64,000 bases of DNA. Origin: Maricaulis parjimensis. GTDB lineage: Bacteria > Pseudomonadota > Alphaproteobacteria > Caulobacterales > Maricaulaceae. Position 1 is the stretch's first letter, and each line of letters starts with the position of its first letter. The notes under the pieces were generated by a model. The model saw only the letters and a program-made list of their open reading frames with translations. It did not search any database and was not told where the DNA came from. This document shows, piece by piece, positions 9,129 to 18,433 of the stretch. The stretch spans positions 225,001 through 289,000 of the forward strand of contig NZ_JADOTT010000003.1 of NCBI RefSeq assembly GCF_016817355.1, given 5' to 3'. A program made the position numbers and the translations under genes.

Positions 9129-11542
9129 GGCTGTCTCTCCGCGGTGAGTTCACCGAGATTGATATAGGCCTCGCTGTCGGCCGGCACCGCAAAGCGGAAG
9201 CGCTGTCCGGGGCGGCTATCAAGGCGGGCCTCGTATTCGCCCGGCAGGAGGGCATTGAAGGCGGCCCGGCCGGTGCGGTTGGTGAAGAAGGCCTGGCTGG
9301 TCCCGGTCTCCAGATTGTGCAGCAGGCCGAACTCCAGCTGGGCGGGGCCGTCGTCCAGCAGCAGAGTGGCCACAGCCGTGCGGAACGCTTCCGTGCCGAC
9401 GATGATCCGTGTCCCGGTCAGGCTGCCGGGCAAAATCGTGTAGCGGCCCGGGCCGATATCATAGCCGGGCGGTGCACCGGGCGCATCCACGCGCAGGGGC
9501 AGGGGGCGGAAGGGGGCCTCGGTGCGTACAACGGCCGGGCCGAACTCATCCACCTGGGCCAGCAGCGTGGTCGAGGCCCCGGTGCTGATCCGGACATCGC
9601 TGTCCGCCAGGGTGGCGTGGCGGTCGATCATGACAAAGCCGCGGCCCGGGTCCCGGCCCAGTCCCCATTGCCCGTCCGCATAGGCCAGGCCGGACTGGAG
9701 GCGCAGACCCAGCGTGGCGCGTTCGTCTACGTTTGCGGTTTCCGGCGTGTAGGCCCCGTCGAGCTGCAGGCCCAGGCGCGAGGTTTCGATCCCGACAGAG
9801 GTCAGCCAGTCGGTTTCCGAATCCCGGTGCACGGCCGAGGCCCGCGCCTGGAGATTGGGGATGCCGCCGCCGCGCGACCGGCGCACATCAAACCGCGAGG
9901 TCCCGGTCAGGCTGTCATGGCTGTAGCTGGCATAATTGCGGCCGCCGAAGCGCCGGCTCAGCGTCAGGAAGAGACCGGTATCGTCATCGCGGGCCTCGTA
10001 ATAAGTGTGCCGCAAGGTGGCCGAGGCGATGATCTCACCAAAGCGCCGGTTCACACCGGTAAAGAGGGAGGCGGATCGGCTGCCGGATGAATGGGCATCC
10101 TGGTATTGCGCACCCGCCGTCACGGACAAACGCTCCGTCAGATTGACCCGGGCATCACCGCCCAGGCTCCAGCGCGTGTCGGAGAGGCTTGTCGGATCGC
10201 CCAGATCAGCAAAGTCCTCGCCATAATATTCCAGCCGCAGATTGAGCGTCGTATAGTGGGTTTCCGGCCAATAGGGGCCGCCTGAGAAGGCGAGGGCGAT
10301 AGCACTGTCCGGCTGGCTCACTGTCCCGTCGCTGACGGTGAGCTCGCCCTGCATCACCCCGCCCCAGACCGGCCAGGCCGCTGCGCCACTGAGCGAGTGG
10401 ACATCCGTGGTCACGGCAACGCCACCGGTTACGGTCAGGCTGGAATTGATGCCACGCGTCCACACACCGCCCAGGACCGGCCGGTTGAAATCATAGCTGA
10501 ACCCATTGGCATTGGCGTCGCGGGCAAAGCCCGCTGCCCAGACCATTTCATCCAGACCCGGCGCCAGAAGCGCGATATTGGCGGAGAGGGAGAAGGTGTC
10601 GACCTCATGCCGGCCCAGATCATCCTCCACCATGATGGTGACGGTGTTGGACGTATTGGCCAGCGGGATATCGCGCAGATCAATCGGACCGGGCCCCGCC
10701 GCAAACCGGTCCACCAGGGCACCGTTGACGTAGACTTCCACCGTGGAGGGACGTTCCAACAGAAGGGAGCGATCTCCGGTCGGGCGGATATTCCGGGTCG
10801 GCTGCAGTGCCCGATAATTGGTCTCATAGGCCAGCCCCAACAGGTTCAGGACACCCTGATTGCGGGCCAGTTGCGGCGCCAGATCACCGGCAGAGAAACG
10901 TTCTGCCGTACCGGGCCGGTCGACGAAGGCGAGGATGCGGTCGCGCCGCAGGCTTTCCTCGCCGGCAGAGCTGAAGGTGTAGCGCCCGCCCCAATCGATC
11001 GAGACACCGTGAGAACCCCCGAAATTCACGAACCCGTCCAGGCTGAGATCACCGCTCGTCCCCCGCGAATCCGTGACACTGTCATTGAGGATCGCAGCAC
11101 CGGTGACGCCGAAGGCAAAGCCTGAGGGCTCGATGACTTCATCGCCCCAGATCACCCAGTCCCGCGCCAGCGAGGTCGTGCTGGCGGCGCGCCGCTCCAG
11201 GGCGATGTCCAGTTCCAGGGTCAGGCTCTGCGGGTTGAGGGAAAGGCTAAGGCCCATTTGCGCCAGCTGCTCGACCGGGATCAGGTCCGGATCGAGCGCG
11301 AGGAGCGCGTCCTGCGTCTCTTCATTGATGAGGCTACCAATGGAGGCGGACAGGCCGGTCGGCGAGATGCGCTGAACATCACTGATCGTGGTCTCGACCA
11401 GGACGGAGGGATAGCGGGTGTCATCGACGACCAGGGGCAGGCTGACCGAGAAGGCCTGGGCCGGCTGACGGGCCATCGCAGCCGGGGTCGCCAGCACAAT
11501 GGCAGCGCAGCCGCTTAGGAGAAGGGGAAGGGCAGGCCTCAC
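9125..11542 (-). CDS. Outer-membrane usher of the FimD/PapC/CsuD type
   Basis: 805 aa from a GTG start, with a signal peptide (ends MARQPAQA). Long beta-rich protein with an N-terminal chaperone-binding region, a 24-strand-barrel-like middle region with many alternating aromatic/Gly motifs, a plug-like segment (DRSLLLERPSTVEVYVNGAL) and C-terminal usher motifs such as LPGSLTGTRIIVG. Ushers assemble and export pilin subunits handed over by the periplasmic chaperone. It lies between the chaperone gene (12 nt gap) and the tip-subunit gene (4 nt overlap). Length is normal for the archaic family. Confidence 0.9.
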   Translation of the reverse strand: MRPALPLLLSGCAAIVLATPAAMARQPAQAFSVSLPLVVDDTRYPSVLVETTISDVQRISPTGLSASIGSLINEETQDALLALDPDLIPVEQLAQMGLSLSLNPQSLTLELDIALERRAASTTSLARDWVIWGDEVIEPSGFAFGVTGAAILNDSVTDSRGTSGDLSLDGFVNFGGSHGVSIDWGGRYTFSSAGEESLRRDRILAFVDRPGTAERFSAGDLAPQLARNQGVLNLLGLAYETNYRALQPTRNIRPTGDRSLLLERPSTVEVYVNGALVDRFAAGPGPIDLRDIPLANTSNTVTIMVEDDLGRHEVDTFSLSANIALLAPGLDEMVWAAGFARDANANGFSYDFNRPVLGGVWTRGINSSLTVTGGVAVTTDVHSLSGAAAWPVWGGVMQGELTVSDGTVSQPDSAIALAFSGGPYWPETHYTTLNLRLEYYGEDFADLGDPTSLSDTRWSLGGDARVNLTERLSVTAGAQYQDAHSSGSRSASLFTGVNRRFGEIIASATLRHTYYEARDDDTGLFLTLSRRFGGRNYASYSHDSLTGTSRFDVRRSRGGGIPNLQARASAVHRDSETDWLTSVGIETSRLGLQLDGAYTPETANVDERATLGLRLQSGLAYADGQWGLGRDPGRGFVMIDRHATLADSDVRISTGASTTLLAQVDEFGPAVVRTEAPFRPLPLRVDAPGAPPGYDIGPGRYTILPGSLTGTRIIVGTEAFRTAVATLLLDDGPAQLEFGLLHNLETGTSQAFFTNRTGRAAFNALLPGEYEARLDSRPGQRFRFAVPADSEAYINLGELTAERQP

Positions 11543-11554
11543 AGCGGGCGCCGC

Positions 11555-12265
11555 CTAGTCCAGGCTGATCCGCAAATCCCCGTCCGGCAGATCCGTGATC
11601 GCCAGATGGAAGTCGCGCACCGCATGGGGCGGGATGATCGGGTTCTCGATCAGCTCGCTCAGCTGTGCGGGTTCCAGGCGAATGGATTCGCTGCCAATGC
11701 TGATCCGCAGCGACATGTCCGACAGCATGGCGAAATCGGTCCCGTCATTGACGGCGCGGAAGTGCAGCCCGTCATCCTCGCGGCGGATCTCCGTCAGCGA
11801 GACATCGGCTTCTGCCTCATCGGCGCGCAGATAGACGGCGACGCCGAAATTATAGGCAAAGACCACACCGGTGAAACCGGGCTGGTTCACGGGCACTTCC
11901 TGGACTTCGGCGATATAGGCCTGGCTGTCTGTGATGCCGGGATCGCCGATATAGGTCAGTCGCACGGCCTGGCTCTGGCCCGGCTCGATCAATGCGAGCG
12001 GCGGGAAGACGGAGAAGTCCTCGTCAGCCGGCACGAACTCCTGGCTACCGTCCGGATTGACGATCCGCCGCTTCATCACGATTTCCACCGGCAGGCGGGC
12101 ATCGCGCGTATTGGTAATGGAGATGACCGTGGAGGTCCGATTGCTGCCCAGGTCGAGGATCAGGCGCATCGGCTCGACTTCATAACCCAGGGCCAGGCCC
12201 GCGGCGCAGACCATCGCCATGAAGGCGAGGCTAATACGGGCGAAGGGACGGGACCAGACAGTCAT
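11555..12265 (-). CDS. Periplasmic pilus chaperone (PapD/CsuC-like)
   Basis: 236 aa with a signal peptide or hydrophobic start (ISLAFMAMVCAAGLALG). Two immunoglobulin-like domains are implied by EVEPMRLILDLG followed by TSTVISITNTRDARLPVEI, the donor-strand region of PapD-type chaperones, and by the RLTYIG-like motif used to cap subunits. It folds pilin subunits by donor-strand complementation. The start is supported by CCGGAG 9 nt upstream. Second gene of the pilus operon, after the pilin gene. Confidence 0.88.
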   Translation of the reverse strand: MTVWSRPFARISLAFMAMVCAAGLALGYEVEPMRLILDLGSNRTSTVISITNTRDARLPVEIVMKRRIVNPDGSQEFVPADEDFSVFPPLALIEPGQSQAVRLTYIGDPGITDSQAYIAEVQEVPVNQPGFTGVVFAYNFGVAVYLRADEAEADVSLTEIRREDDGLHFRAVNDGTDFAMLSDMSLRISIGSESIRLEPAQLSELIENPIIPPHAVRDFHLAITDLPDGDLRISLD

Positions 12266-12355
12266 GACAAGCGCTCCGGACTGGAACCGGCGATCAGGCC
12301 GGCCGCGTGCAGGTGGTTGTGAAACCCAACCTGCACGCTTCTAGCACGCTGTGGC

Positions 12356-12913
12356 TTATTTGGCAGTGACCGTAATGGTCACGACATCCGAATAATCGCC
12401 TGCAAACACGGTGGTATAGCTGGCACCGTCAGCCGAGGCATTGGTCGAGCGGACACCGTAGACGCGGAAGTCCACATTGCCGGTCACGCCGGACAGGAAG
12501 CTGTTGCCGCTCAGATCGGCATTGGCCGCGCCGGTCAGCTGGGTCCAGTTCATGGTCAGACCGTTGGAACCGGTATGACGCATTTCATAGGCGATCTGGT
12601 TCTGATTGCCGCCATTGGTGCCCGAACGGACCAGATAGCCGCCATTGGTGGAGCTGATCGTGCGGGTGAAACCATTGGGCGAGTTACAGGCATAGGACGC
12701 CGAACCGGCCGCCTGTTCCACGGTCGCCGTTGTCTCGGTGTTCGACAGATCCCCGAAATCGACGTCGATGCTGGAGCCGGTCGAGTTGTAGACACCACAG
12801 ACCGAGCTGACTTGTGCGCTCAAATCGTAGGACAGTTGATTGTTCTGGGCGAAAGCCGAACCGGACAGCAGGGCTGCAGCAGCAACGGCGGAAGTGATGA
12901 TGGTCTTGTACAT
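12356..12913 (-). CDS. Major pilin, spore coat protein U domain (CsuA/B-like)
   Basis: 185 aa with a clear signal peptide (cleavage after SAFA). The mature protein is Gly/Ser/Asn/Thr-rich, has two cysteines (SSVCGVYN and SYACNSP) and ends FAGDYSDVVTITVTAK, the spore coat U signature. An N-terminal alternating strand (NQLSYDLSAQVSS) would act as donor strand. A GGGGG motif lies 8 nt before the start. It is the first gene of the operon, so probably the most highly expressed and the main shaft subunit. Confidence 0.85.
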   Translation of the reverse strand: MYKTIITSAVAAAALLSGSAFAQNNQLSYDLSAQVSSVCGVYNSTGSSIDVDFGDLSNTETTATVEQAAGSASYACNSPNGFTRTISSTNGGYLVRSGTNGGNQNQIAYEMRHTGSNGLTMNWTQLTGAANADLSGNSFLSGVTGNVDFRVYGVRSTNASADGASYTTVFAGDYSDVVTITVTAK

Positions 12914-13128
12914 GTGCAGCCCCCAAGGCTTGGTCTAAATCCGTGCCGCCATCCTTACGGATCCGCGACAGTCATGGTTTAGGATCGGTTTCAGGCCAAA
13001 ACGGGCGCAGAAAAGGACCAAATGGAGGTTTTGTGGCCGGGTTCCGGCCCCATTTCGGACGGAATTGCGCCCGGATTGTTCAGATAGCATTCACCTTGGC
13101 AGGGGGCGCCGTCTCAGGGGGCTGTTTT

Positions 13129-13773
13129 CTAACGGGAATCCGACGTCAGCCCCATGCGGGTGGCATGCCAGGAGGCTTCAGCCCGTGAGGAGATGCCCAA
13201 TTTCCGGTAGATGGATTTGATATGGCTGGCGACCGTGCTCTCGGCAAGCTCCAGGGCTTGGGCGACATCGATGTTCCGGTGACCCCGGCCGATCAGGCCT
13301 AGAACCTCGCGTTCCCGATTGGTCAGGTCCTCTTCCGGATCAGCGGCAGGCCCCGTGAAGCGGAAATGCTCCATGATGCGGCGGGCGATCGATGGGGACA
13401 GGGCCGGCACACCATCGGCAATACGGCGCAATTGCGTGGTCAGCATGTCGGCCGGATTCTCCTTGAGAAGATAACCCTGGGCTCCCGCAGACAGCGCCGC
13501 CACGATATGGGCATCATCCCCCATGACGGTCGTTACGATCGGGATCGCTCCCGGACAGACAAGCGTGAGGCTGCGCAGGACTTCCAGGCCGGATCCATCC
13601 GGCAGGCCCAGATCGATCAGGGCCAGATCGAAATCGGCGGCCGCCGCTGCAGCCAGCCCGGCGCGCATGCTGCTGGCCTCCTCGATCTGGCTGTCAGGAA
13701 AGGCGGTCTGGACAATTCCGGCCAGCCATTGGCGGGTCTGGGCGATGTCTTCAACAATCAGAACGCGTTTCAT
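13129..13773 (-). CDS. LuxR/NarL-type response regulator
   Basis: 214 aa. Receiver domain 1-120 with acidic pocket VED (8-9), phosphoacceptor D54 (ALIDLGLPDGSG), T81 and K104 (YLLKEN). The C-terminal LuxR helix-turn-helix is at about 150-205 (LTNREREVLGLIGRG, ESTVASHIKSIYRKLGI). It overlaps the histidine kinase gene by 4 nt and is its evident partner. The pilus operon starts 215 nt downstream on the same strand, so control of that operon is plausible but not shown. Confidence 0.92.
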   Translation of the reverse strand: MKRVLIVEDIAQTRQWLAGIVQTAFPDSQIEEASSMRAGLAAAAAADFDLALIDLGLPDGSGLEVLRSLTLVCPGAIPIVTTVMGDDAHIVAALSAGAQGYLLKENPADMLTTQLRRIADGVPALSPSIARRIMEHFRFTGPAADPEEDLTNREREVLGLIGRGHRNIDVAQALELAESTVASHIKSIYRKLGISSRAEASWHATRMGLTSDSR

Positions 13774-15665
13774 GGTCTCACCTCCCGCGGGGACAGGGCA
13801 AAGTCCAGTGTGATCCGGGTGCCCGTATCACCGGAATTCATTTCCAGAGTACCGGCAAGACCGGTGGCGCGCGTCTGCATGTTGGACAATCCATTGCCGC
13901 GCTTCTGGGCATCGATGTCATAGCCCTTGCCGTCGTCTGTAATCTCCAGGCGTGCCAGATCACCCTCGCGGCTCAGACGCACCGCCAGCTGGCTCGCGCC
14001 GGAATGGCGGATCGTGTTGCTGACCGCTTCGCGCACAATGGAGCGCAGGGCATGGGTGGACGAGGTGGACAGGTCCGGGGCCTGGCCGATCGTGTTTTGC
14101 CAGTCCAGCGTGATCCCGACAGACGCCAGCCGGTCGGCTGTTTCCACGCGCAGATCGGCCAGGGTTTCATCCAGGTCCAGTCCCGGTGTGGAGGCATTGT
14201 TGATGATGTCCCGCAAGTCGGTCAGCGTTTCGCGGATCATGACATCCTTGCGTTCGCGGTCGCCGGAATGCAGCGCGCCCAGCAATTGGGCGCCGATATT
14301 GTCGTGCATGTCCCGCGCAATGCGTCCGCGTTCCTCTGCGACGCCGCGATCATAGGCCTGACGGCTTTCCTCGGCCCGCGCCATCAGTTCGACCAGCTGG
14401 CGGACCATGGCCACATGGCGCGGCGAAAACAGGGCGCGGCCCTGCCAGGGATAGCGCAGGACCAGTCCGGGGTGACCGGCCCGTTCGGGCAGATGCAGGG
14501 CGACACCATCCTCCGCCAGTTCCGGCTCGGCGACGGCCTGCGATCCGGTGCTGATTTCCAGCGGCGAGAACAGCTTGTCCAGCAAGGCCCGCCAGCGGGC
14601 ATGCCGGTCGCGGTCGGATGTGCCGAAAGCAATGTCGACGACGGACAGGAAGAGTTCGTCTTCCTTCAGACCCGGCTTGGGCAGAAGGCGGCGGCCGATC
14701 AGGTCGCGCAACGGCAAATAGACCAGGGCGACGGCCAGAAGCGACAAGCCGAAGGCTGAGGCGGGTTCCAGAGAAATCAGGGAGACCAGGACACCATCCA
14801 GCACCAGAAGCAGGACGGCACCGGCGACGTAGAACAGGATGCGATAGGCCCAGTCGCCCAACTCGAACAGGCGGAATTGGCGCAGCCCGGCAGCCACGCC
14901 GATATAGATCAGGAGGAAGAAGGCAAAGGAATATTGAGCCTGCACGATGGGCGGACGCCCCAAAGCCCCCGGAATGGCGGTCAGCGTGATGAAGCTGCCA
15001 GCCCCGAACAGGACGGCGAGGCCGAACCAAATCGCGACGGCTCGCGCCTTCGGGTCCCGGTCCGTGACCAGGATTTGTGCGGCCACGGCAACGCAGATCA
15101 GCAGCATTTCCAGCACGGTGATCAGGTGAAGATTGAGGCCGCTGAATGAACCCGAGCTCAGCGCAACGGCCAGGCCTAACAGGGTCCAGCCGCCGAAAAT
15201 GAGGATGGCTGCCAGCGTCAGAATGCGGTGGGCAGGCAGGCGGGCCGGGTAGTTGATGAAGAGCACCACCATCACGATGCCGAAGAAGGAGGCTCCAACG
15301 GCATTCATCACGATCAAGCTTGTCGCTGCCGCCTCGCTGATTGCAGCCTGGGCGAAACGGAAGGGGATGGGGGCATAGGTGAAGGTGAGGGTGGCCAGTC
15401 CGCTCAGGGCGAACAGCCGGGCAGCCGTATCCCGCGGACGCAGCGCCCAGACCCAACCGGAAATCGCCAATGCCCCGAAACCGGTCAGGATCTGGATCCA
15501 GTAGACGGGAGAGACATCCAGCAGCGAACGGAAGGCCTGTCCCGGTTCTGCCGGTCGCATGACCGACCAGCTTGCCAGTCCCGTCGCCAGCAGTCCGATC
15601 ACCAGAACCAGGGCCAGCCGGCTATTCGGCGTCAGTGTCAGATGTCGTGTCGTCTCTTGAGGCAT
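13770..15665 (-). CDS. Membrane sensor histidine kinase (HisKA_3 type)
   Basis: 631 aa from ATG at 15665, chosen because GGGGGACAGG precedes it; an upstream in-frame start at 15767 would add an unlikely polar 34-residue tail. About 10 hydrophobic segments fill residues 10-330 (7TMR-like sensor). A linker follows, then the dimerisation/phosphoacceptor box ERGRIARDMHDNIGAQL with H454 and the ATPase boxes REAVSNTIRHS, DDGKGYD and GNGLSNMQTRA. It phosphorylates the adjoining NarL-type regulator. The signal sensed is not deducible. Confidence 0.9.
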   Translation of the reverse strand: MPQETTRHLTLTPNSRLALVLVIGLLATGLASWSVMRPAEPGQAFRSLLDVSPVYWIQILTGFGALAISGWVWALRPRDTAARLFALSGLATLTFTYAPIPFRFAQAAISEAAATSLIVMNAVGASFFGIVMVVLFINYPARLPAHRILTLAAILIFGGWTLLGLAVALSSGSFSGLNLHLITVLEMLLICVAVAAQILVTDRDPKARAVAIWFGLAVLFGAGSFITLTAIPGALGRPPIVQAQYSFAFFLLIYIGVAAGLRQFRLFELGDWAYRILFYVAGAVLLLVLDGVLVSLISLEPASAFGLSLLAVALVYLPLRDLIGRRLLPKPGLKEDELFLSVVDIAFGTSDRDRHARWRALLDKLFSPLEISTGSQAVAEPELAEDGVALHLPERAGHPGLVLRYPWQGRALFSPRHVAMVRQLVELMARAEESRQAYDRGVAEERGRIARDMHDNIGAQLLGALHSGDRERKDVMIRETLTDLRDIINNASTPGLDLDETLADLRVETADRLASVGITLDWQNTIGQAPDLSTSSTHALRSIVREAVSNTIRHSGASQLAVRLSREGDLARLEITDDGKGYDIDAQKRGNGLSNMQTRATGLAGTLEMNSGDTGTRITLDFALSPREVRP

Positions 15666-15834
15666 GCCGCCGACCTGTCCCCCGCTGGAAATTGCGTAGC
15701 TTGCAGACGTTTGTACGCGTTTTCCCGTGTCGATGGTCTCCCCGGAATGGGGGATGGATGCGGGCATTACACCGTCAGTATCCTTGCAAGTCTAATGGCA
15801 ATCCGGCCGTCGGGCCGAGCAAGGGGAAATCGTC

Positions 15835-16182
15835 ATGAAATGGATGATCAAGGGTGTGATTGTGGCGCTGGTCGCAACGGTAGTGAGTGGCTGTGTGAGT
15901 GTCGGCCCGCTTGTGCGGCCGGGGGATCCGACGGGTGTGATCGAGATCGTCAACCAGGCCCATGGGCCGATCGAGATCGTCACCATGTCCCGATGCAGCG
16001 CCTCCTGGTACGGCCCCAACCGTTTGCCGTCCGGCATGGTGATCCCGCGCGGCCGTTCCTACCGTTTCACGGTCTCGGCCGGGTGCTGGGATGTCTCCGC
16101 CGGCACGGTCGGCATGGGCAATGCCACGCGCCGCTTTGACATCCGCGCCGGAGGCGGTGTCCGCTATACCGTGACCAGCTAG
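15835..16182 (+). CDS. Small secreted lipoprotein, unknown function
   Basis: 115 aa. The N-terminus carries a lipoprotein signal with lipobox VSGC (Cys near residue 20). The rest is beta-rich with two cysteines (MSRCSASW and SAGCWDVS). GGGGAAATCGTC just upstream supplies the ribosome site. It is divergent from the kinase gene, and its stop overlaps the thrC stop within CTAG (16179-16182). No known domain recognised. Confidence 0.7.
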   Translation: MKWMIKGVIVALVATVVSGCVSVGPLVRPGDPTGVIEIVNQAHGPIEIVTMSRCSASWYGPNRLPSGMVIPRGRSYRFTVSAGCWDVSAGTVGMGNATRRFDIRAGGGVRYTVTS

Positions 16183-17483
16183 GCGGTTACCCGGGTTTCC
16201 AGCGCGGCAGCCAAAGCGGCTGCCGTGCCTGGAATATCCCGGACGCGAACCTTTCGGTCCAGCACATCGGCGAGGCCGGGCGGCAGCGCCACCGCCTGAC
16301 CGATGACCGGTTCCACCACATCGGCAAACTTGGCCGGATGGGCCGTCGCCCCGGCGATCCAGGGGCGCTCGGCCTTGGCGCCATCGCTCAACCGGGCATG
16401 GGCTTCCAGCGCGGTTGCCGTGTGCGGACAGGCGACATAGCCGGTCTGTTCGAAGACCTGTTTCATACGGGCCCGGATGGCGTCGTCATCGACACGCTCC
16501 ACGGCTTCGACCCGGGCCTCGGCAAGTCCGGCCAGGCGTTCGAAATTGCTCGGCGCGCCGACATCCATCGCATTGGCAATCGTGGCGATGGAGGGCCGGG
16601 CCTCATACTGTCCGGAGGCGTGCCAGTCGGCCAGCGTTGCATTGGCATTCGTGGCCAGCACGACCGGACCGATCGGCAGGCCCAGCTCGCGCGCCAGCAA
16701 AGCCGCCAGCGCATTGCCCAGATTACCGGTCGGGATCACGAGGCCGGGCTTCTTGCCCGTGCGGGCGAAGACGTCCAGTGAGGCGCGCGCCCAATAGACC
16801 ATTTGCGGCAGGAGCCGGCCGATACTGATCGAATTGGCCGAGGTCAGTGCATGTTCTGCACTCAGCGCCTTGTCGGCGAAGGCCGCTTTCACCAGCGCCT
16901 GGCAGGTATCGAAATCGCCCTCGACCCGCAAAGCCTCCACCGGCGGTTCCCAGCAGCACAGCTGGTGTTCCTGAAAGGCGGAAATGCGTCCCTTGGGGAA
17001 AAGGATCACGGCGCGTGTGCCCGGCAAGCCTTCAGCGGCACAGCCGACAGCGCCGCCGGTATCGCCGGATGTTGCGACAAGCACGGTGATCGGTGTGTCC
17101 GATCCCTGGCCCAGGGCCGAGAAACAGCGGAACAGGAAGCGGGCTCCGAAATCCTTGAAGGCACCGGTCGGCCCGTGGAAGAGCTCCAACACTTGCAGAC
17201 CGTCATCGCCCGGATCGGGCTGGACCAACGGGGCCGGGAAGTTGAAGGCATCCGCGCAGATGGCCGGTGCCTGGCCTTCCAGCGGTGACCCCGCAAAGAA
17301 AGGCGCCAGCATGACCCCGCCCAGATCGGCCAGGCCGGATGTGGCCTTCAGGGAAGCCAGGTCCAGTTCCGGCAGGGCATCCGGCAAGTAGAGCCCCCCA
17401 TCGGTGGGCGCGCCGGCCTTCAGGGCGGCGTCGGCCGTGACCTTTGGGGCCTGACCCCGGGTCGATTGGTACAGCATGCTCAT
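16179..17483 (-). CDS. thrC: Threonine synthase
   Basis: 434 aa. Converts O-phosphohomoserine to L-threonine with PLP. The N-terminal MLYQSTRG and GGLYLP motifs and the PLP-lysine segment HGPTGAFKDFGARF (K110) are diagnostic, and VATSGDTGGAVG is the phosphate-binding loop. Slightly shorter than the usual 460-470 aa. Last gene of thrABC; it overlaps thrB by 4 nt (ATGA), so the operon is translationally coupled. Confidence 0.96.
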   Translation of the reverse strand: MSMLYQSTRGQAPKVTADAALKAGAPTDGGLYLPDALPELDLASLKATSGLADLGGVMLAPFFAGSPLEGQAPAICADAFNFPAPLVQPDPGDDGLQVLELFHGPTGAFKDFGARFLFRCFSALGQGSDTPITVLVATSGDTGGAVGCAAEGLPGTRAVILFPKGRISAFQEHQLCCWEPPVEALRVEGDFDTCQALVKAAFADKALSAEHALTSANSISIGRLLPQMVYWARASLDVFARTGKKPGLVIPTGNLGNALAALLARELGLPIGPVVLATNANATLADWHASGQYEARPSIATIANAMDVGAPSNFERLAGLAEARVEAVERVDDDAIRARMKQVFEQTGYVACPHTATALEAHARLSDGAKAERPWIAGATAHPAKFADVVEPVIGQAVALPPGLADVLDRKVRVRDIPGTAAALAAALETRVTA

Positions 17484-18433
17484 CCCACCTGTTCGAGCAG
17501 TTCGATCCGCAGACCCGGGGAGTCCAGCGGGGCCGCATAGGATTTTGCCTTGCAGTCCGCGGCCGCGAAGGCAGCCGCCATGGCACCCTCAACCCGGTCA
17601 CGATCCTCCGTGCGCGCCCAGGCGAAGACCGAGGGGCCGGACCCGGAGAAGGAACAGCCCAGCGCGCCGGCTTCCAGAGCCGCTGCCTGTACATCGGCCA
17701 GTTCCGGCAGGAGTGGCAGGCGCTGGGGCTCGATGAAGATGTCTTTCAGGCCTGACGCTACTAGGTCCAGGTCATTGGTCACGCAGCCAGCCACAAAGGC
17801 GGCCATATTGCGTGAATGCTCCAAGGCCGTGCCGCGCGCCACATCGGGAGCCAGCAGGTCGCGGGCCTTTTGCGTTTCCACTTTCCGTTCGGGATGGAAA
17901 AGGATGCAGGCCACCCCGGAGGGAAGGGGCAGCCTGCGGATAAGCGGGGGATCCAGCCGTGCCGCCAGGACAAGTCCGCCATGAAGGGCGGCCATGACAT
18001 TGTCCCAGGGCGGCGGGTCGGCAGAGACTTTTTCGCCTTCCATCGCCAGCGGCAGCAGGGCTTCCGGCGAGAAGGGCGTATCCAGTACGGCATTCGCGGC
18101 ACCGGCTGCGGCAACGGCCGAGGCCGCAGATCCGCCCATGCCGGCGCTCAGCGGCACGCCCTTGTGGACATCGACGCTGAGACCGAAATCGGCTCCGGCA
18201 GCGTCCAGCACGGCGGCGGCTGCGGCGAGCGCGCAATTCTTGCTGACGGCAAAGGGCAGGTCATCGACCAAGCCGGACACCTTGCCCAGGCGGACGCCGG
18301 GCTGGGCTTCCACCGTGACAGAGACCGTGTCGCGTGCAGCGTCGAAGGCGAGGCCGAGCACGTCGAATCCGACGCCGACATTGCCGACACTGGCTGGCGC
18401 ACTGGCGCGAGCGGAATTCAGTTTGGCCTTCAT
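17480..18433 (-). CDS. thrB: Homoserine kinase (GHMP family)
   Basis: 317 aa. Phosphorylates homoserine. It begins with ASAPASVGNVGVGFDVLG, the GHMP N-terminal motif, and has the ATP loop GVPLSAGMGGSAAS at 92-105 and a C-terminal SFSGSGPSVFAWA motif. This is the GHMP type, as in enterobacterial ThrB, not the APH-like ThrB2 common in many alphaproteobacteria. It overlaps both thrA and thrC by 4 nt. Confidence 0.95.
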   Translation of the reverse strand: MKAKLNSARASAPASVGNVGVGFDVLGLAFDAARDTVSVTVEAQPGVRLGKVSGLVDDLPFAVSKNCALAAAAAVLDAAGADFGLSVDVHKGVPLSAGMGGSAASAVAAAGAANAVLDTPFSPEALLPLAMEGEKVSADPPPWDNVMAALHGGLVLAARLDPPLIRRLPLPSGVACILFHPERKVETQKARDLLAPDVARGTALEHSRNMAAFVAGCVTNDLDLVASGLKDIFIEPQRLPLLPELADVQAAALEAGALGCSFSGSGPSVFAWARTEDRDRVEGAMAAAFAAADCKAKSYAAPLDSPGLRIELLEQVG

